A stretch of 64,000 bases of DNA from Chrysophaeum taylorii (Eukaryota > Sar > Pelagophyceae > Pelagomonadales > Pelagomonadaceae). The notes under the pieces were generated by a model that saw only the letters and a program-made list of their open reading frames with translations, did no database searches and was not told where the DNA came from. Made by a program: the position numbers and the translations under genes. The stretch spans positions 1-64,000 of the forward strand of contig JAQMWT010000468.1 of assembly GCA_029834535.1 (NCBI GenBank). The letters are read 5' to 3'. Position 1 is the stretch's first letter. Each line of letters begins with the position of its first letter. Below are positions 9,115 to 19,095 of this stretch, piece after piece.

Positions 9115-9765
9115 GCGCGTGTAGACGCCGGGAGGGGGCTTATCAGTATTGCGCAGCACGTGTGGGGTAGGGTGGAGTCGTCGACTCAGAAGAGGATATC
9201 TTTGGGGTTGCCGATCGACAGAGAGCCACGTAGAGCTGGACGTGGCAGAAGACGGGCTTCGCCAAGAGGACGCCGACCTTGCGGGGCGTCTGCCTCTGGC
9301 TCTTGTTGATCGTTTGGCGTCGGTGGGGCTTGAGGGATACAGGTTGGAGGAGCCTCGGTGACAGGACACGATCGATCATGTATCTGGTACTGTTGCAGTG
9401 GCCGTGCGACGGGTCGAGGTTGCGAAGACTTTAAGCTCGCGATCAAAGTCAGCATGCCGTTGGTTGTCAGGGAGTTAAAAACTCGACTGTAAAGAGCGAG
9501 GCGTCGTCTTCCGATCCAACCTAGTCGGCCGAAAAGAACTCCGACGCCTCGTCTCCGGGAAAAAAAGGCCGCGGTCATGCGCGCGGCGTTGTCAGCATCG
9601 ACAACATCGTTTCGACGGGGCGTGAGAATGGCGCGCTGAAAGAGCCGCCGCGGCTCGTGGAAATAGTCTGCGAGGTCGCCGTAGACGGCTTGGAGGATCA
9701 CTGTCTGGCTCTCGCGCCTACCTGATCCTTACTCTCGCGCCTACCTGATCCTTACCCTAAATCGA
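9115..9765 (-). pseudogene. Pif1/Helitron-type helicase fragment, copy A
   Basis: Minus-strand frames encode YGDLADYFHEPRRLFQRAILTPRRNDVVD, here cited by its parts YGDLADYF and RAILTPRRND, and, in a second frame, TINKSQRQT and KPVFCHVQLYVALCRSA. These match the C-terminal third of Helitron/Pif1 helicases (the ERAILTPxN block, then INKSQGQT and the HGQLYVALSR-type motif VI). The frame is broken in the middle at the same place as in copies B and C, so the family spread after inactivation. Confidence 0.65.
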
Positions 9766-9770
9766 GGGAC

Positions 9771-9880
9771 AAACAGACAAACAGACAGACAAACATCTGT
9801 CGATTAGTAGTTAGGATTTTCACACTTTTTTTTTTTTCTTTTCCTTACTACTAATATCGACAGATGTTTGTCTGTTTGTC
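9771..9880. repeat. Inverted repeat around a T-tract
   Basis: GACAAACATCTGTCGATTAG (about 9796-9815), preceded by GACAAACA repeats, is inverted at about 9845-9880 (ACTACTAATATCGACAGATG then TTTGTCTGTTTGTC), with a run of T between them. The same ACTAATCGACAGATGTTTGT segment occurs once at about 11890-11915, next to helicase copy B. It can form a long hairpin or mark two units joined head to head. Confidence 0.65.
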
Positions 9881-9984
9881 ATTAAATACGGGGTATGACC
9901 GGGGGGCGAAGACGGAAGGTTATCGACGAGTTGGTTGTCAGTCACACCGCGGTCTCCTCGTCGCATGGCGACAAGCTTGATGGT

Positions 9985-10097
9985 CACTCTCCACCGACCG
10001 ACCTTTCGGCGCTCCTCGTCTACAGGCCCGTGATTCCGGACTGGCACCTGTCGGTCAGGCCTGGCTCCCATGCTCGGGAGAGGTCTGAAGTTAGTTA
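9985..10097 (+). repeat. Right-end fragment of the 714-bp element
   Basis: Ends with ATGCTCGGGAGAGGTCTGAA and GTTAGTTAG, matching 7587-7612, and its upstream part also matches 38630-38757. Only the right end is present. Confidence 0.75.
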
Positions 10098-10099
10098 GT

Positions 10100-10525
10100 T
10101 AGTTGTCTTTAAATGTCGACTGCTAAGAGGGGGGTGTGTGTGGGGAGCATGAAGGATGTGGGTGGGTTTGTGGGGTATGAGGGATGTCTGTTTGTCTGTT
10201 TGTCTGTCTGTTTGTCTTTAAATGTCGACTGCTAAGAGGGGGGAGTGTGTGGGGGGCATGAAGGATGTGGGTGGGTTTGTGGGGTAAGAGGGATGTGCCT
10301 GACGGGCGGAGATAAGTGCGCGGGGCCTAGTCGGGGTCATCGCCGAGGTGTGGGGCGGGCGAAGTCTGTCTGTTTGTCTTTAAATGTCGACTGCTAAGAG
10401 GGGTGTGCGTGTGGGGTGCATGACTATTTGTCTTTAAATGTCGACTGCTAAGAGGGGGGTGTGTGTGGGGAGCATGAAGGATGTGGGTGGGTTTGTTTGT
10501 CTTTAAATGTCGACTGAGGACGGCG
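10100..10525 (+). repeat. TCTTTAAATGTCGACTGC repeat cluster
   Basis: At least five copies of TCTTTAAATGTCGACTGC, most followed by TAAGAGGGG, a GTGTGTGGGG run and GCATGAAGGATGTGGGTGGG, and preceded by TGTCTGTTTGTC repeats. Two copies extend further into a GGCGGAGATAAG and GGGGTCATCGCCGAGG segment. The same unit recurs at 10870-10925, 11930-12090 and 12430-12610, and a single diverged copy lies at about 37043-37085. Confidence 0.75.
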
Positions 10526-10569
10526 CCTAACACGCTTGCTCCCTGCGGCGGCCCCGGCCGTCCCGGAGT

Positions 10570-10877
10570 GAGACGATGCCTGCTCGCCTCCCGGGCTGGC
10601 CGGTTAGCACCCGGAAAGTCCGCGCTGGGATGGGGTTCGCTCGGTTGGGCAGAACGCGACGGACAGGTCGATTGTTTGTGGACCAACACGTCCGCGGCCT
10701 GCGACGCTTTTGCACGACCTCGCACAAGACCGCGCGCAGTGACGGTCCACCATCAACAAGTCCGTCCTCGTCCCTCGCCTCTGCCCCAACTGCGTGAATT
10801 TTCCTCTGTGATTCCGTACCGGCTCCTGCCGGTCCGGCCTGGCTCCCATGCTCGGGAGAGGTCTGAAGTTAGTTAGT
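10570..10877 (+). repeat. Copy of the right 300 bp of the 714-bp element
   Basis: Near-identical to 7310-7612, from GTGAGACGATGCCTGCTCGC to the end GGTCTGAAGTTAGTTAG. The left inverted end is missing. Long open frames here on both strands are not conserved in phase and are not annotated as genes. Confidence 0.8.
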
Positions 10878-10929
10878 GAAATGTCGACTGGTAAGAGGGG
10901 TGTGTGTGGGGAGCATGAAGGTCCCCCGA

Positions 10930-11560
10930 TTCCTGTAAGGATCAGGTAGGCCCGCGAGCCAGGCATTGATCCTCCAAGTCCTCCAAGCCGTGTACGGCGA
11001 CCTCGCAGACTATTTCCACGACCCGCGGCGGCTCTTTGAGCGCGCCATTCTCACGCCCCGACGAAACGATGTTGTCGATGCTGACAACGCGCGCATGACC
11101 GCGGCCTTTTTTTCCCGGAGACGAGGCGTCGGAGTTCTTTTCGGCCGACTAGGTTGGGTCGGAAGCCGACGCCTCGCTCTTTACAGTCGAGTTTTCAACT
11201 CCCTGACAACCAACGGCATGCTGACTTTGAGCACGAGCTTAAGGTCTTCGCAACCTCGACCCGTCCCACGGCCACTGCAACGGTACCAGATACATGATTG
11301 ATCGTGTCGTTGTCACCGAGGCTCCTCCAACCTGTATCCCTTAAGGCCCGCCTACGCCAAACGATCAACAAGAGCCAGGGCCAGACGCCCCGCGAGGTCG
11401 GCGTCCTCTTGCCCAAGCCCGTCTTCTGCCACGTCCAGCTCTACGTGGATCTCTGTCGATCGGCAACCCCGAGGATAAACTCATCTGGGTCGACGACTCC
11501 ACCCTACCCCACACGTGCTGCGCAATACCGATAAGCCCCCTCCCGGCGTCTACACGCGCA
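10930..11560 (+). pseudogene. Pif1/Helitron-type helicase fragment, copy B
   Basis: The reverse-complement counterpart of copy A with about the same length. One frame encodes YGDLADYFHDPRRLFER and RAILTPRRNDVVDADN; a second frame encodes TINKSQGQTPREVG, LPKPVFCHVQLYV and DLCRSATPR. The switch of frame and an internal stop coincide with those in the other two copies. Confidence 0.7.
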
Positions 11561-11564
11561 CTAT

Positions 11565-11875
11565 AGGTGAACTTTACTCGGACCAGGTGAACTTACTGGA
11601 ACCAGGTGATCTTACTGGAACCAGGTGAACTTACTGGGGTTAGAGATTGGGACTAGGTGAACTTTGTGACCAGATGAACTTCCTGGGTCCAAGTGAACCT
11701 ACTGGGGGTTTAAGAGTAAACTCAAAGGATAGCAGCGTGTGCGGATCGAAGCAGCTTAGATTGGCGGGGATGACGGCGACGAGTTCAAAGGAGAGTGGGG
11801 TGAGTGGATGTGAGCACGAGAGGGTTTACGCCGAACTTACTGGGGTTAGAGATTGGGACTAGGTGAACTTACTGG
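11565..11875. repeat. AGTAAGTTCACC repeat array B (inverted)
   Basis: Reads as GGTGAACTTACTGG units separated by GACCA and GATTGGGACTA spacers. It is the reverse complement of array A and follows helicase copy B. It includes GGGTTTAAGAGTAAACTC at about 11706-11723, which recurs almost exactly at about 49948-49965. Confidence 0.75.
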
Positions 11876-11889
11876 CCTTCGCTTGTCTT

Positions 11890-12610
11890 AACTACTAATC
11901 GACAGATGTTTGTCTGTCTGTTTGTCTGTCTGTCTTTAAATGTCGACTGCTAAGAGGGGGGGGTGTGTGTGGGGAGCATGAAGGATGTGGGTGGGTTTGT
12001 GGGGTATGAGGGATGTGCCTGGCGGGCGGAGATAAGTACGCGGGACCTAGTCGGGGTCATCGCCGAGGCGTGGGGCAGGCGAAGAGAGGACGGGCCCCGC
12101 CCGTAGGTCGTACGCATGCTGCCGCCGGACGTATGTGCGACGAAGGGTGACGTCCTGCTGGGATCGGGCGGCCTGGGCGGGGTTCCCCGAGGCGGCGACA
12201 TGGGTGAGGGCGGTGCGGGCACAGCGAGCCCGGCCTAATGCGTTGGCGATCCCCCACTCACGGTAGATGCGGCGAGTTTGGGCCGCCTTTGCCTCTGTGA
12301 AGTTGGCGCAGCCGCTTGTCACCCAGGTTCGCGCAGCGATGCGCTCTGCGCATGTTTGGGCGAGAGCGTGGCACGCCGCGCTGGCCTCACCGAAGGCACC
12401 AAAGACGAGGCCGGCGACGGTGTTTGTCTGTCTGTCTTTAAATGTCGACTGCTAAGAGGGGGGGGTGTGTGTGGGGAGCATGAAGGATGTGGGTGGGTTT
12501 GTGGGGTATGAAGGATGTGCTTGACGGGCGGAGATAAGTACGCGGGACCTAGTCGGGGTCATCGCCGAGGCGTGGGGCAGGCGAAGAGAGGACGGGCCCC
12601 GCCCGTAGGT
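11890..12610 (+). repeat. Second TCTTTAAATGTCGACTGC cluster with spacer
   Basis: Two repeat units (11930-12090 and 12430-12610), each with the GGGGTCATCGCCGAGG extension and a following GACGGGCCCCGCCCGTAG palindrome, bracket about 330 bp of GC-rich unique sequence (12100-12420). The unique part has an open minus frame (12047-12322) with no recognisable domain. Confidence 0.65.
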
Positions 12611-12639
12611 TTGTCTGTCTGTCCCTCGATTTAGGGTAA

Positions 12640-13235
12640 GGATCATGTAGGCGCGAGAGTAAGGATCAGGTAGGCGCGAGAGCCGGACAGTGATCCTCCA
12701 AGCCGTCTACGGCGACCTCGCAGACTATTTCCACGACCCGCGGCGGCTCTTTGAGCGCGCCATTCTCACGCCCCGTCGAAACGATGTTGTCGATGCTGAC
12801 AACGCGCGCATGACCGCGGCCTTTTTTTCCCGGAGACGAGGCGTCGGAGTTCTTTTCGGCTGACTAGGCTGGGTCGGAAGACGACGCCTCGCTCTTTACA
12901 GTAGAGTTTTCAACTCCCTGACAACCAACGGCACGCTGACTTTGATCGCGAGCTTAAAGTCTTCGCAACCTCGACCCGTCGCACGGCCACTGCAACGGTA
13001 CCAGATACATGATCGATCGTGTCGTTGTCACCGAGGCTCCTCCAACCTGTATCGCTTAAGGCCCGCCTACGCCAAACGATCAACAAGAGCCAGGGCCAGA
13101 CGCCCCGCGAGGTCGGCGTCCTTTTTCCCAAGCCCGTCTTCTGCCACGTCCGGCTCTACGTGGCTCTCTGTCGATCGGCATCCCCGAGGATATACTCATC
13201 TGGGTCGACGACTCCACCCTACCCTAGCAGCTTAG
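12640..13235 (+). pseudogene. Pif1/Helitron-type helicase fragment, copy C
   Basis: A direct copy of B. It begins with two GTAAGGATCA(T/G)GTAGGCGCGAGAG units, shared in inverted form with copy A at about 9715-9760, and encodes the same blocks: YGDLADYFHDPRRLFER, then TINKSQGQTPREVGV in another frame. It carries its own substitutions (for example VRLYVALCRSASPR). Confidence 0.7.
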
Positions 13236-13385
13236 ATTGGCGGAGGCGAGAGCGACGAGCTCAAAGGAGTTGGTGTGAGCTAGGTGAACTTACTGACCAG
13301 GTGAACTTATATGAAACTTACTGGGACCAGGTGAACTTACTGGGGTTAGAGATTGGGACTAGGTGAACTTGCTGGCCTGCACTTG
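13236..13385. repeat. AGTAAGTTCACC repeat array C (short)
   Basis: Four to five degenerate GGTGAACTTACTGG units following helicase copy C, ending in GGCCTGCACTTGTTTTAAAC, which resembles the end of array B (GGCCTTCGCTTGTCTTAAC). Confidence 0.65.
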
Positions 13386-14771
13386 TTTTAAACCAAATGC
13401 AAGCAGACGCTGAGCGCATGTTCATTAACCGCCGGTGGTGACAGAGGCGATTTCAGGTGCGGGAGCTTGCTGAGTCCGTCGGAGGGTCTGGCCCAGTCCC
13501 TGTCCCGGTCGCCGAGCCGAGCAGCGCGTCGCGGGGACGAGGTTTTTTGCCGATTTAAGCTTGGGCGGGGTCTCGGGAGAAAGCCATTTTTTTCGAATAT
13601 TAGGGTTCTTGCGATTTAAGGTTACTACTCATCGTAAAGGCAGCGAAGGGGTCTCCAGGACTCATACCCATTCTAGCCACGCAGACTGGGCGACTTCCGA
13701 TGCCGCAACAGGAGGCCGTCGCGAAGCTATATAGCAACTCGGCAGTTGTTGTGGTCCAAGCAGCCAAGTGAGGGGTTTGATCGGCGATCTTTCTAGGCGT
13801 GGGTTCTTCCCTGACCTCTGGAAAGACCGTAGCAAGACCGCGTTCACGGCGGCTCAGGCTGTGAGAGAAGGCCATGAGACGGTTCCGTGCCATCGAGCCA
13901 CGACGCGAGCCCGCGGTTCTGGTGCGCAGAGGACCGAGAGTCGCAGATTATGTCGACGTTGCGGCGACGATACAGGGTGTTACCAGCACCTCGATGGAAG
14001 CCGACCGACGAGTCACCACAACAACCACAGCCGCCGCCATCGCCAGTGGTGCGCTCGCTTCCGCCATAATTACGCGTCGCCCGTGGCTTTCCTGGCCGAG
14101 TACTTCTCCGACAGTCTCCAGCAGCCTACGATGGGTTTTGTCTGCGCGCGCTTGGCGCCTCGGGACCATAGACAAAGGCAGCACCTAAATGACTCAGCGG
14201 GCTAGGGAAAACAATCGTTTGATCCTTGAGGCCGCAGTGCGCCTGTGTCTGGCCCGCCGTCGTTGATGGATGACTATGGGTCGCTAAACAAAACTACAGG
14301 TCGCAAAACCATGATTATTGAGCCGACAGGCAGAGGACGCTGGTAGACCGACGAGTTTCGCAGAATCGAGCATGTTTCGTGCGTGACACACCTCTCTATG
14401 GATCCCCGAGTTCCGTAAGACGTCCTCGTCGTGCCGTCTTATTACCAAATTCCCGGGCCCCACGCCCACGGGCGTTGAATTTTTGTGACGACGTGGCAGT
14501 CGAAGCCTCCCTGCCTTATTAGGCACCATATAGCAATTCACGCAGACGTAGTAGGCGCAGAAATTGACGTTTGTAAACGAGTCGGGTGGGCATGCGCCCG
14601 TCAAGCCATACGAAAGAAACAATTGTGCCTACAGTGGATCCATGGATGGATCAACTGCGACCATGTACATGTGTTTCGTCATGACGCACACCCGCTATGA
14701 CCTCGAGTGATGACACTGTCCAGGTCAAGAAGAAGAGAAAAAAGCACTTCCCCCCCGGGTTTAGGATTGGA
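13386..14771. other. 1.4 kb without a supportable gene
   Basis: Open frames on both strands around 13600-14205 overlap each other, lack recognisable domains and have composition no better than chance. The minus frame 14284-14622 has normal amino-acid composition but no recognised family and may be a transposase or host-gene relic. A CCCCCCCGGGT run lies near 14750. Confidence 0.4.
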
Positions 14772-15413
14772 TTACGAAGTCCCGTAGCGTTTGTCGTACT
14801 TGCCAAGGCCCGCTTTCCACTCGGAGTACTGCATGCCGCGAGGGGTGCGCTGCGTGATGACCCCCTTGCAGTTCTGCGCGACCATGGTGCAGTGGTCGCT
14901 CCAATTGCTGTCGTCGAAGAAGAGCATACCGTCATAAGGAACTCCGGTAGCTTCCTTTAAAAGCGGGAAGTGGGTCTTCGCTTTATTCGAGGAAAGCGGG
15001 GGCGTCCTTCCGATCCATACGTTTCCCTCGAAACCCTCCTCGAACCCCCTCCCGAGGAGCTCGCGCAGCGTGAGGCCTGGTAAAACCTCAAGAATCCCAA
15101 GGGAGGCGTGCGCGATCCTCGCCGCGAACGGCGTATCGGCCGAGCTGGCGACGCCGAGCCTCATCCCGGAGTAGACGTCGTCGGCGCATTCTTGCAGCGC
15201 CTGGAGCGCACCGGGGAAGATTTTTATGGTCTCCGCGCCCGATCGAACCCCCACGACGCCCTCGCCGCGGCCGTTGAGATCCCCGATAACCGCGTCGCTC
15301 GGCATGTCGCTCAGCGTAAACATCTCCGGCGACCACACGCAGTCGTCGAGGTCCAGTACGGTCAGCTGGGGATATGCCGCGCGCGACCTAGACAGACAGA
15401 CAGACGTTGGCAT
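14772..15413 (-). CDS. MDP1-type HAD phosphatase
   Basis: 213 aa from the ATG at 15413. The HAD nucleophile motif is VLDLDDCVWSPEMF (D-x-D), as in magnesium-dependent phosphatase 1 and related acid-phosphatase-class HAD proteins. Motif II lies at GVASSADTPF and the metal-binding motif IV at LFFDDSNWSDHC. These enzymes dephosphorylate small phospho-substrates or glycation products; the substrate here is unknown. The start is uncertain: the same ORF reaches 15485 upstream, and a GTATGT...CTGTCTAG intron of 47 nt would instead create a start codon split by the intron, giving an N-terminus MSRAAYPQLTVLDLDD. The C-terminus ends shortly after GVITQRTPRGM, a normal place for this family. Confidence 0.75.
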   Translation of the reverse strand: MPTSVCLSRSRAAYPQLTVLDLDDCVWSPEMFTLSDMPSDAVIGDLNGRGEGVVGVRSGAETIKIFPGALQALQECADDVYSGMRLGVASSADTPFAARIAHASLGILEVLPGLTLRELLGRGFEEGFEGNVWIGRTPPLSSNKAKTHFPLLKEATGVPYDGMLFFDDSNWSDHCTMVAQNCKGVITQRTPRGMQYSEWKAGLGKYDKRYGTS

Positions 15414-15513
15414 CCACGAGTAAACAGCACATACATGGCGACTCCAGGAGGGGACGTGCGCAACGAAGGGTCTGCGCGGATCCATCGCGTCAGGATGCTC
15501 GTGAACAGGATCA

Positions 15514-15521
15514 TGACGTCA
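15514..15521. promoter_or_regulatory. TGACGTCA palindrome upstream of MDP1-type gene
   Basis: A perfect CRE/bZIP-type site about 100 bp upstream of the minus-strand start. A second such site lies in the divergent promoter at 55244-55256. Use by a bZIP factor is inference. Confidence 0.35.
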
Positions 15522-15584
15522 TCACCTCTTGTGTCAGTTTGAACCTATGTCATGTTCGCTTTTCAATATTCGACACCGGCCAGT

Positions 15585-15589
15585 GCTCC
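15585..15589. other. Target site duplication GCTCC (left)
   Basis: GCTCC directly precedes the left LTR and recurs at 20405-20409 directly after the right LTR, the 5-bp duplication expected for a Copia integrase. Confidence 0.85.
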
Positions 15590-15685
15590 TGTGACAACTG
15601 GAGTGGGGCGTTAGACTAGCGATAAGAGAAAGACGTAAGGATACTGGATACGTGGTGCAGGGGTAAGTGTCATAGCTTCCTCACA
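15590..15685 (-). repeat. 3' LTR of Copia element (96 bp)
   Basis: On the plus strand it begins TGTGACAACTGGAG and ends CTTCCTCACA. It matches 20309-20404 over the full 96 bp with about eight substitutions. TG...CA ends are present on the element strand. Confidence 0.88.
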
Positions 15686-17420
15686 CAGGTGCTGGAAAAG
15701 AAAGAAAAGGAAAAAAAGGGGTAAGTGAGGTCCTCACACAGGTGCTGGAAAAGAAAGAAAAGGAAAAAGGGGTAAGTGAGACGCTCACTGAGAAGAAGCT
15801 TGAAGGTGGAAAAAGACGTCATGAGAGGCATTGTGGCAGAAGAAAACAGGAGATGTCTTGCGAAGGCACGAGGTGAGGTAACGAGCACGAAGCCGGAGGA
15901 AGGGAGTAGCTTCCGCACTGCGGGTGAAGATATCGCTAAGGTTGTCAAGGCGGGGGATGTGTTGGAGATCAATGATGTGATTGCCAGGATATTCAGCGGT
16001 GGCGTAAAAGCGAATGTCAATTGGCGAGTGCGCCGCCTGCTGTTATCGACATACATGGGGGCCGTGTGACGAGGGAGATCAAAGGCATCAAAAAGTTTGA
16101 GAAGCCAAGAGAGCTCAGCAGTAGCGGCGTAAAGAGCGAGCAATTCAGCTGCAAAAGAGGAGAGGGCGAGGAGGTACTGCGAGCGTGAGCAGTAGGATAT
16201 CATAGAGCCAGCAAGGAGAAAACAAAAGCCAGTAGTGGAGTGGCGGTCATCAGGGTCGTCGGCCCAGCTGGAGTCGGAATAACCACAGAGACGAAGGGTA
16301 GAATCGCAACCAAGAACAAGGGCAAGATCGCGAGAACCATTGAGGTAACGAAGAGTGTGGGATAAAGCGTGCCAGTGGGGTTTACCAGGATTGTGCGAAA
16401 AACGCGCACACCGATTGACGGACCAAGTGATATCAGGACGAGTCATGACGGAAACAAATAAAACACAGCCAACAATACGACGAAAAGGGATGCGTGCCAT
16501 GAAGACGTGAGCAGGGGAGGCAGGTGCAGGAGAAGCAGCCGCAGAAAGAGGAAGAACTTTGGAAGCGGGAGTCAAGTCTGGTTTACTGTGGATGAAGCGA
16601 TGGTCGGGGAGGATTTCACGGATAGCATGGGATTGGTCGATAGCGAGCGTGCGACGTGCGCGATCATGCGTAATGCGGAGACCAACGTAAGTGGTCAGAT
16701 CAAGCTCGTTGACATCAGTGAAGGTTCGGAAACGGAGGAAGAAGGCTTGGTAATGACCAAGGCAAGGACGAGGGTGCGCCACAAGAAGATCATCAACGAC
16801 AAGAACGAGACGTAGGACAACGGTAGAATTAAGCACGAGCTTGTAACTGCAAGTGTCACCAGATCCGCGGACGAAGCCACAGTCAATGACGAGAAAGCGT
16901 TCCGAATAAAGCCACCAATTACGACAAGCTTGTTTGCAACCATACCGAGAGCGACGGAGCGTGTAAATGATTTTGAAACCATCGGTGGGTTGGCGAGGAG
17001 CATAACCTTCGGGTGGCAAGACATAGATGTCTTCGTCAATGGGAGCTTGGATAAAAGCGGAGCTGACATCCAACTTATGCAAATCCCAGTCGTGAACAGC
17101 AACGCCAGACAGGGGCTTGTATGAAAGCAGAGATGACATCTACAGGACGGTACGTGTCGTGGTAAGCAATGCCGTGAACCTGGGTGTAACCGCGGACAAC
17201 GAGATGAGCAGTGTACGATTTGAAGCGGCCAGATTCATACTTCGTGCGGTGGACCCACTTCAAAGGGCAAATGGTGCCAGAAAAAAGGACAAGGGACGCG
17301 AACAACATCCGAGCAACCGAGCTGACCGAGGGAATGATATTCTTTGGCAAGGGCTTGTAACCGACGTGCAGGATTTGGATGGGCTGGGCGAGACAGAGGG
17401 GAAGGAAGACACAATGAACT
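15670..17420 (-). pseudogene. Copia reverse transcriptase and RNase H, degraded
   Basis: The minus frame ending at 15670 carries the Copia RT blocks LHKLDVSSAFIQAPIDEDIY, YTLRRSRYGCKQACRNW and the catalytic region LVLVVDDLLVAHP (V-D-D instead of Y-V-D-D), and then the RNase H block GYSDSSWADDPDDRHSTTGF and ALSSFAAELLAL. The RT start is in a different frame, at about 17150-17280 (KWVHRTKYESGRFKSYTAHL). A short duplication of the SAFIQAP segment with a frame change near 17110-17130 breaks the gene. The far C-terminus runs into LTR-proximal repeats and is not Pol. Confidence 0.85.
15681..15785. repeat. Tandem duplication of ~53 bp at the LTR edge
   Basis: Two copies of TCACACAGGTGCTGGAAAAG followed by AAAGAAAAGG and GGGGTAAGTGAG. 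The first copy starts within the last five bases of the LTR, so the repeat arose after or during insertion. Confidence 0.8.
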
Positions 17421-18794
17421 AACAAACGAAAGCTAGAATAATTAACGTACAGGGAAGGACAAGATGACACAAAATCGACAGTGCGTGGTAAAACGCCAGT
17501 ATTGTGGGTTTGAGTTGGTTCTCCATTTGTTTCTGAATAATGTGCGCTTTTTGTCGACTTTGCGCGGTCGGCTCCGTTTGGCTCGACTTTGTTTTGCATG
17601 CTTTTTGTTTTGCATGCTTGTTGTTTTGTCGGCTCTGGTTGGCTCGACTTTGTTGTGCACGTTTTGTTGTTTTCTCTCTTTGGTTCGTCGGAGTTCATGA
17701 GCTCGTAGAATGGTCGGTTCACGTGATGGGGTGATCAGTCCCAGTGAAACCGGCGCATTCTCATCAAACACAGGGGACAAGGGGGCAACAGCGGAAGAAC
17801 AGGTGACAATCGGGCAACAGCAGGAACAGGTGACAATGGGGCAACAGTAGACGAGAGCTTGGAAGCGTGATTCGAGAAAGTCAGAACAACGTTGAAGTTC
17901 CTTCGGTGGTTGACATTGCAGGAAATCTGATAAGCGAAACTGTCAGCAAAATCGAGGTCTGAAGAACAATAGCGACAAAAGTGCCTGGGATGACGTGCGT
18001 TAGACGATTGGTGCCACTGAGAATCGCAGCGGGGCAAAGATAGCGGGAACACAGGCTGGTATATATGATGGCGGTGTACCAGACGTCTGATGAGAACGTG
18101 GCCTTTGGGCAGATATGTTGCATGGTGCATGGTGACCAGGTTATGACGATGGTCGGAGTCGACAGAAGCAAAAACAGGCGTAAACAGGTTTGATGCGAAC
18201 GTGGGTGTTTGGTTGTTGTGGTGCGAGCAAGTTGCCATGGGCACGACCGCGTCCTGTACGCGAAAATGGAAGACTTCGGACGCGCCAGCGGTGTAAGGAA
18301 CGAACACGGGTAGACCAGGCTGCTGTATGCCAGCCTGCTGTGGCAGATAAGGAAGTGGCCCGTTTTCGCATTCGCAAGAACGAAGTTGCCATATGGGCCA
18401 ACGTTGGAGGAGCAAGCGGCGAGCTTCGCTCGTCATACTCGAATAGACTGCGGTAGAAGTTGGCGATAGTGGCAAAACAGTTGTGGCACGTAAGAACGTT
18501 GCAGATAGCGTCGCAGACGTAAGAACATTGCAGATAGCGTCGCGGGTGCTGAGCACGGAATTCACTGCGATAGCAAAACCGGATTTTAAAGGTCAGAAAA
18601 GCGGCGAAAAGGCGAGAGTGCGCGAAGGAGAACCACAAATCACACAGCAAAGAAGCGTCTGTCCAGGATCCCGAAGATGAGCGATCCAAGCACATAGGAA
18701 GCACGAAAGCTGCGCACGCGAAAAATTGACAGGCACAGCTTAGTTGTGGCGGGTGAAATGCGCGATGGAACGTGAGTCGCTGGTTTTACCAAAA

Positions 18795-19095
18795 CCGACA
18801 AGCACAACGAGGAGTGGATCAACGAATAGGTGAAAATGCACAACGGGGAGTGGATCAACGAATAGCAGAAAATGTAGAACGGGGAGTGGATCAACGAATA
18901 GCTGAAAATGCACAACGGGGAGTGGAGCAACGAATAGGCGATATACAGAACGAGGAGGGGAGCAACGACGAGGTGAAAAGACAACGAGGAGGGGAGCAAC
19001 GACGAGGTGAAAAGACAGAACGAGGAGAGGAGCAACGACGAGGGGAAAATACAGAACGAGGGGTGGAGCAACGAAGAGCGGAAAATACAGAACGA
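18795..19095. repeat. 36-bp minisatellite inside the Copia element
   Basis: Eight to nine units of about 36 bp, with consensus ACGGGGAGTGGATCAACGAA then TAG(C/G)(T/A)GAAAATGCACA, and progressively altered units towards 19095 (GGAGGGGAGCAACGACGAGG). Because 36 is divisible by three, the array stays open on the plus strand as a 12-residue repeat (QRGVDQRIAENA-like) in an ORF at 18772-19200. That ORF is antisense to the element and is not believed to be a gene. Confidence 0.85.

Noticed and set aside
12047-12322. Minus-strand ORF between two repeat units
   Set aside because: Composition is plausible for part of a protein, but no family could be recognised and the ends fall within repeats.
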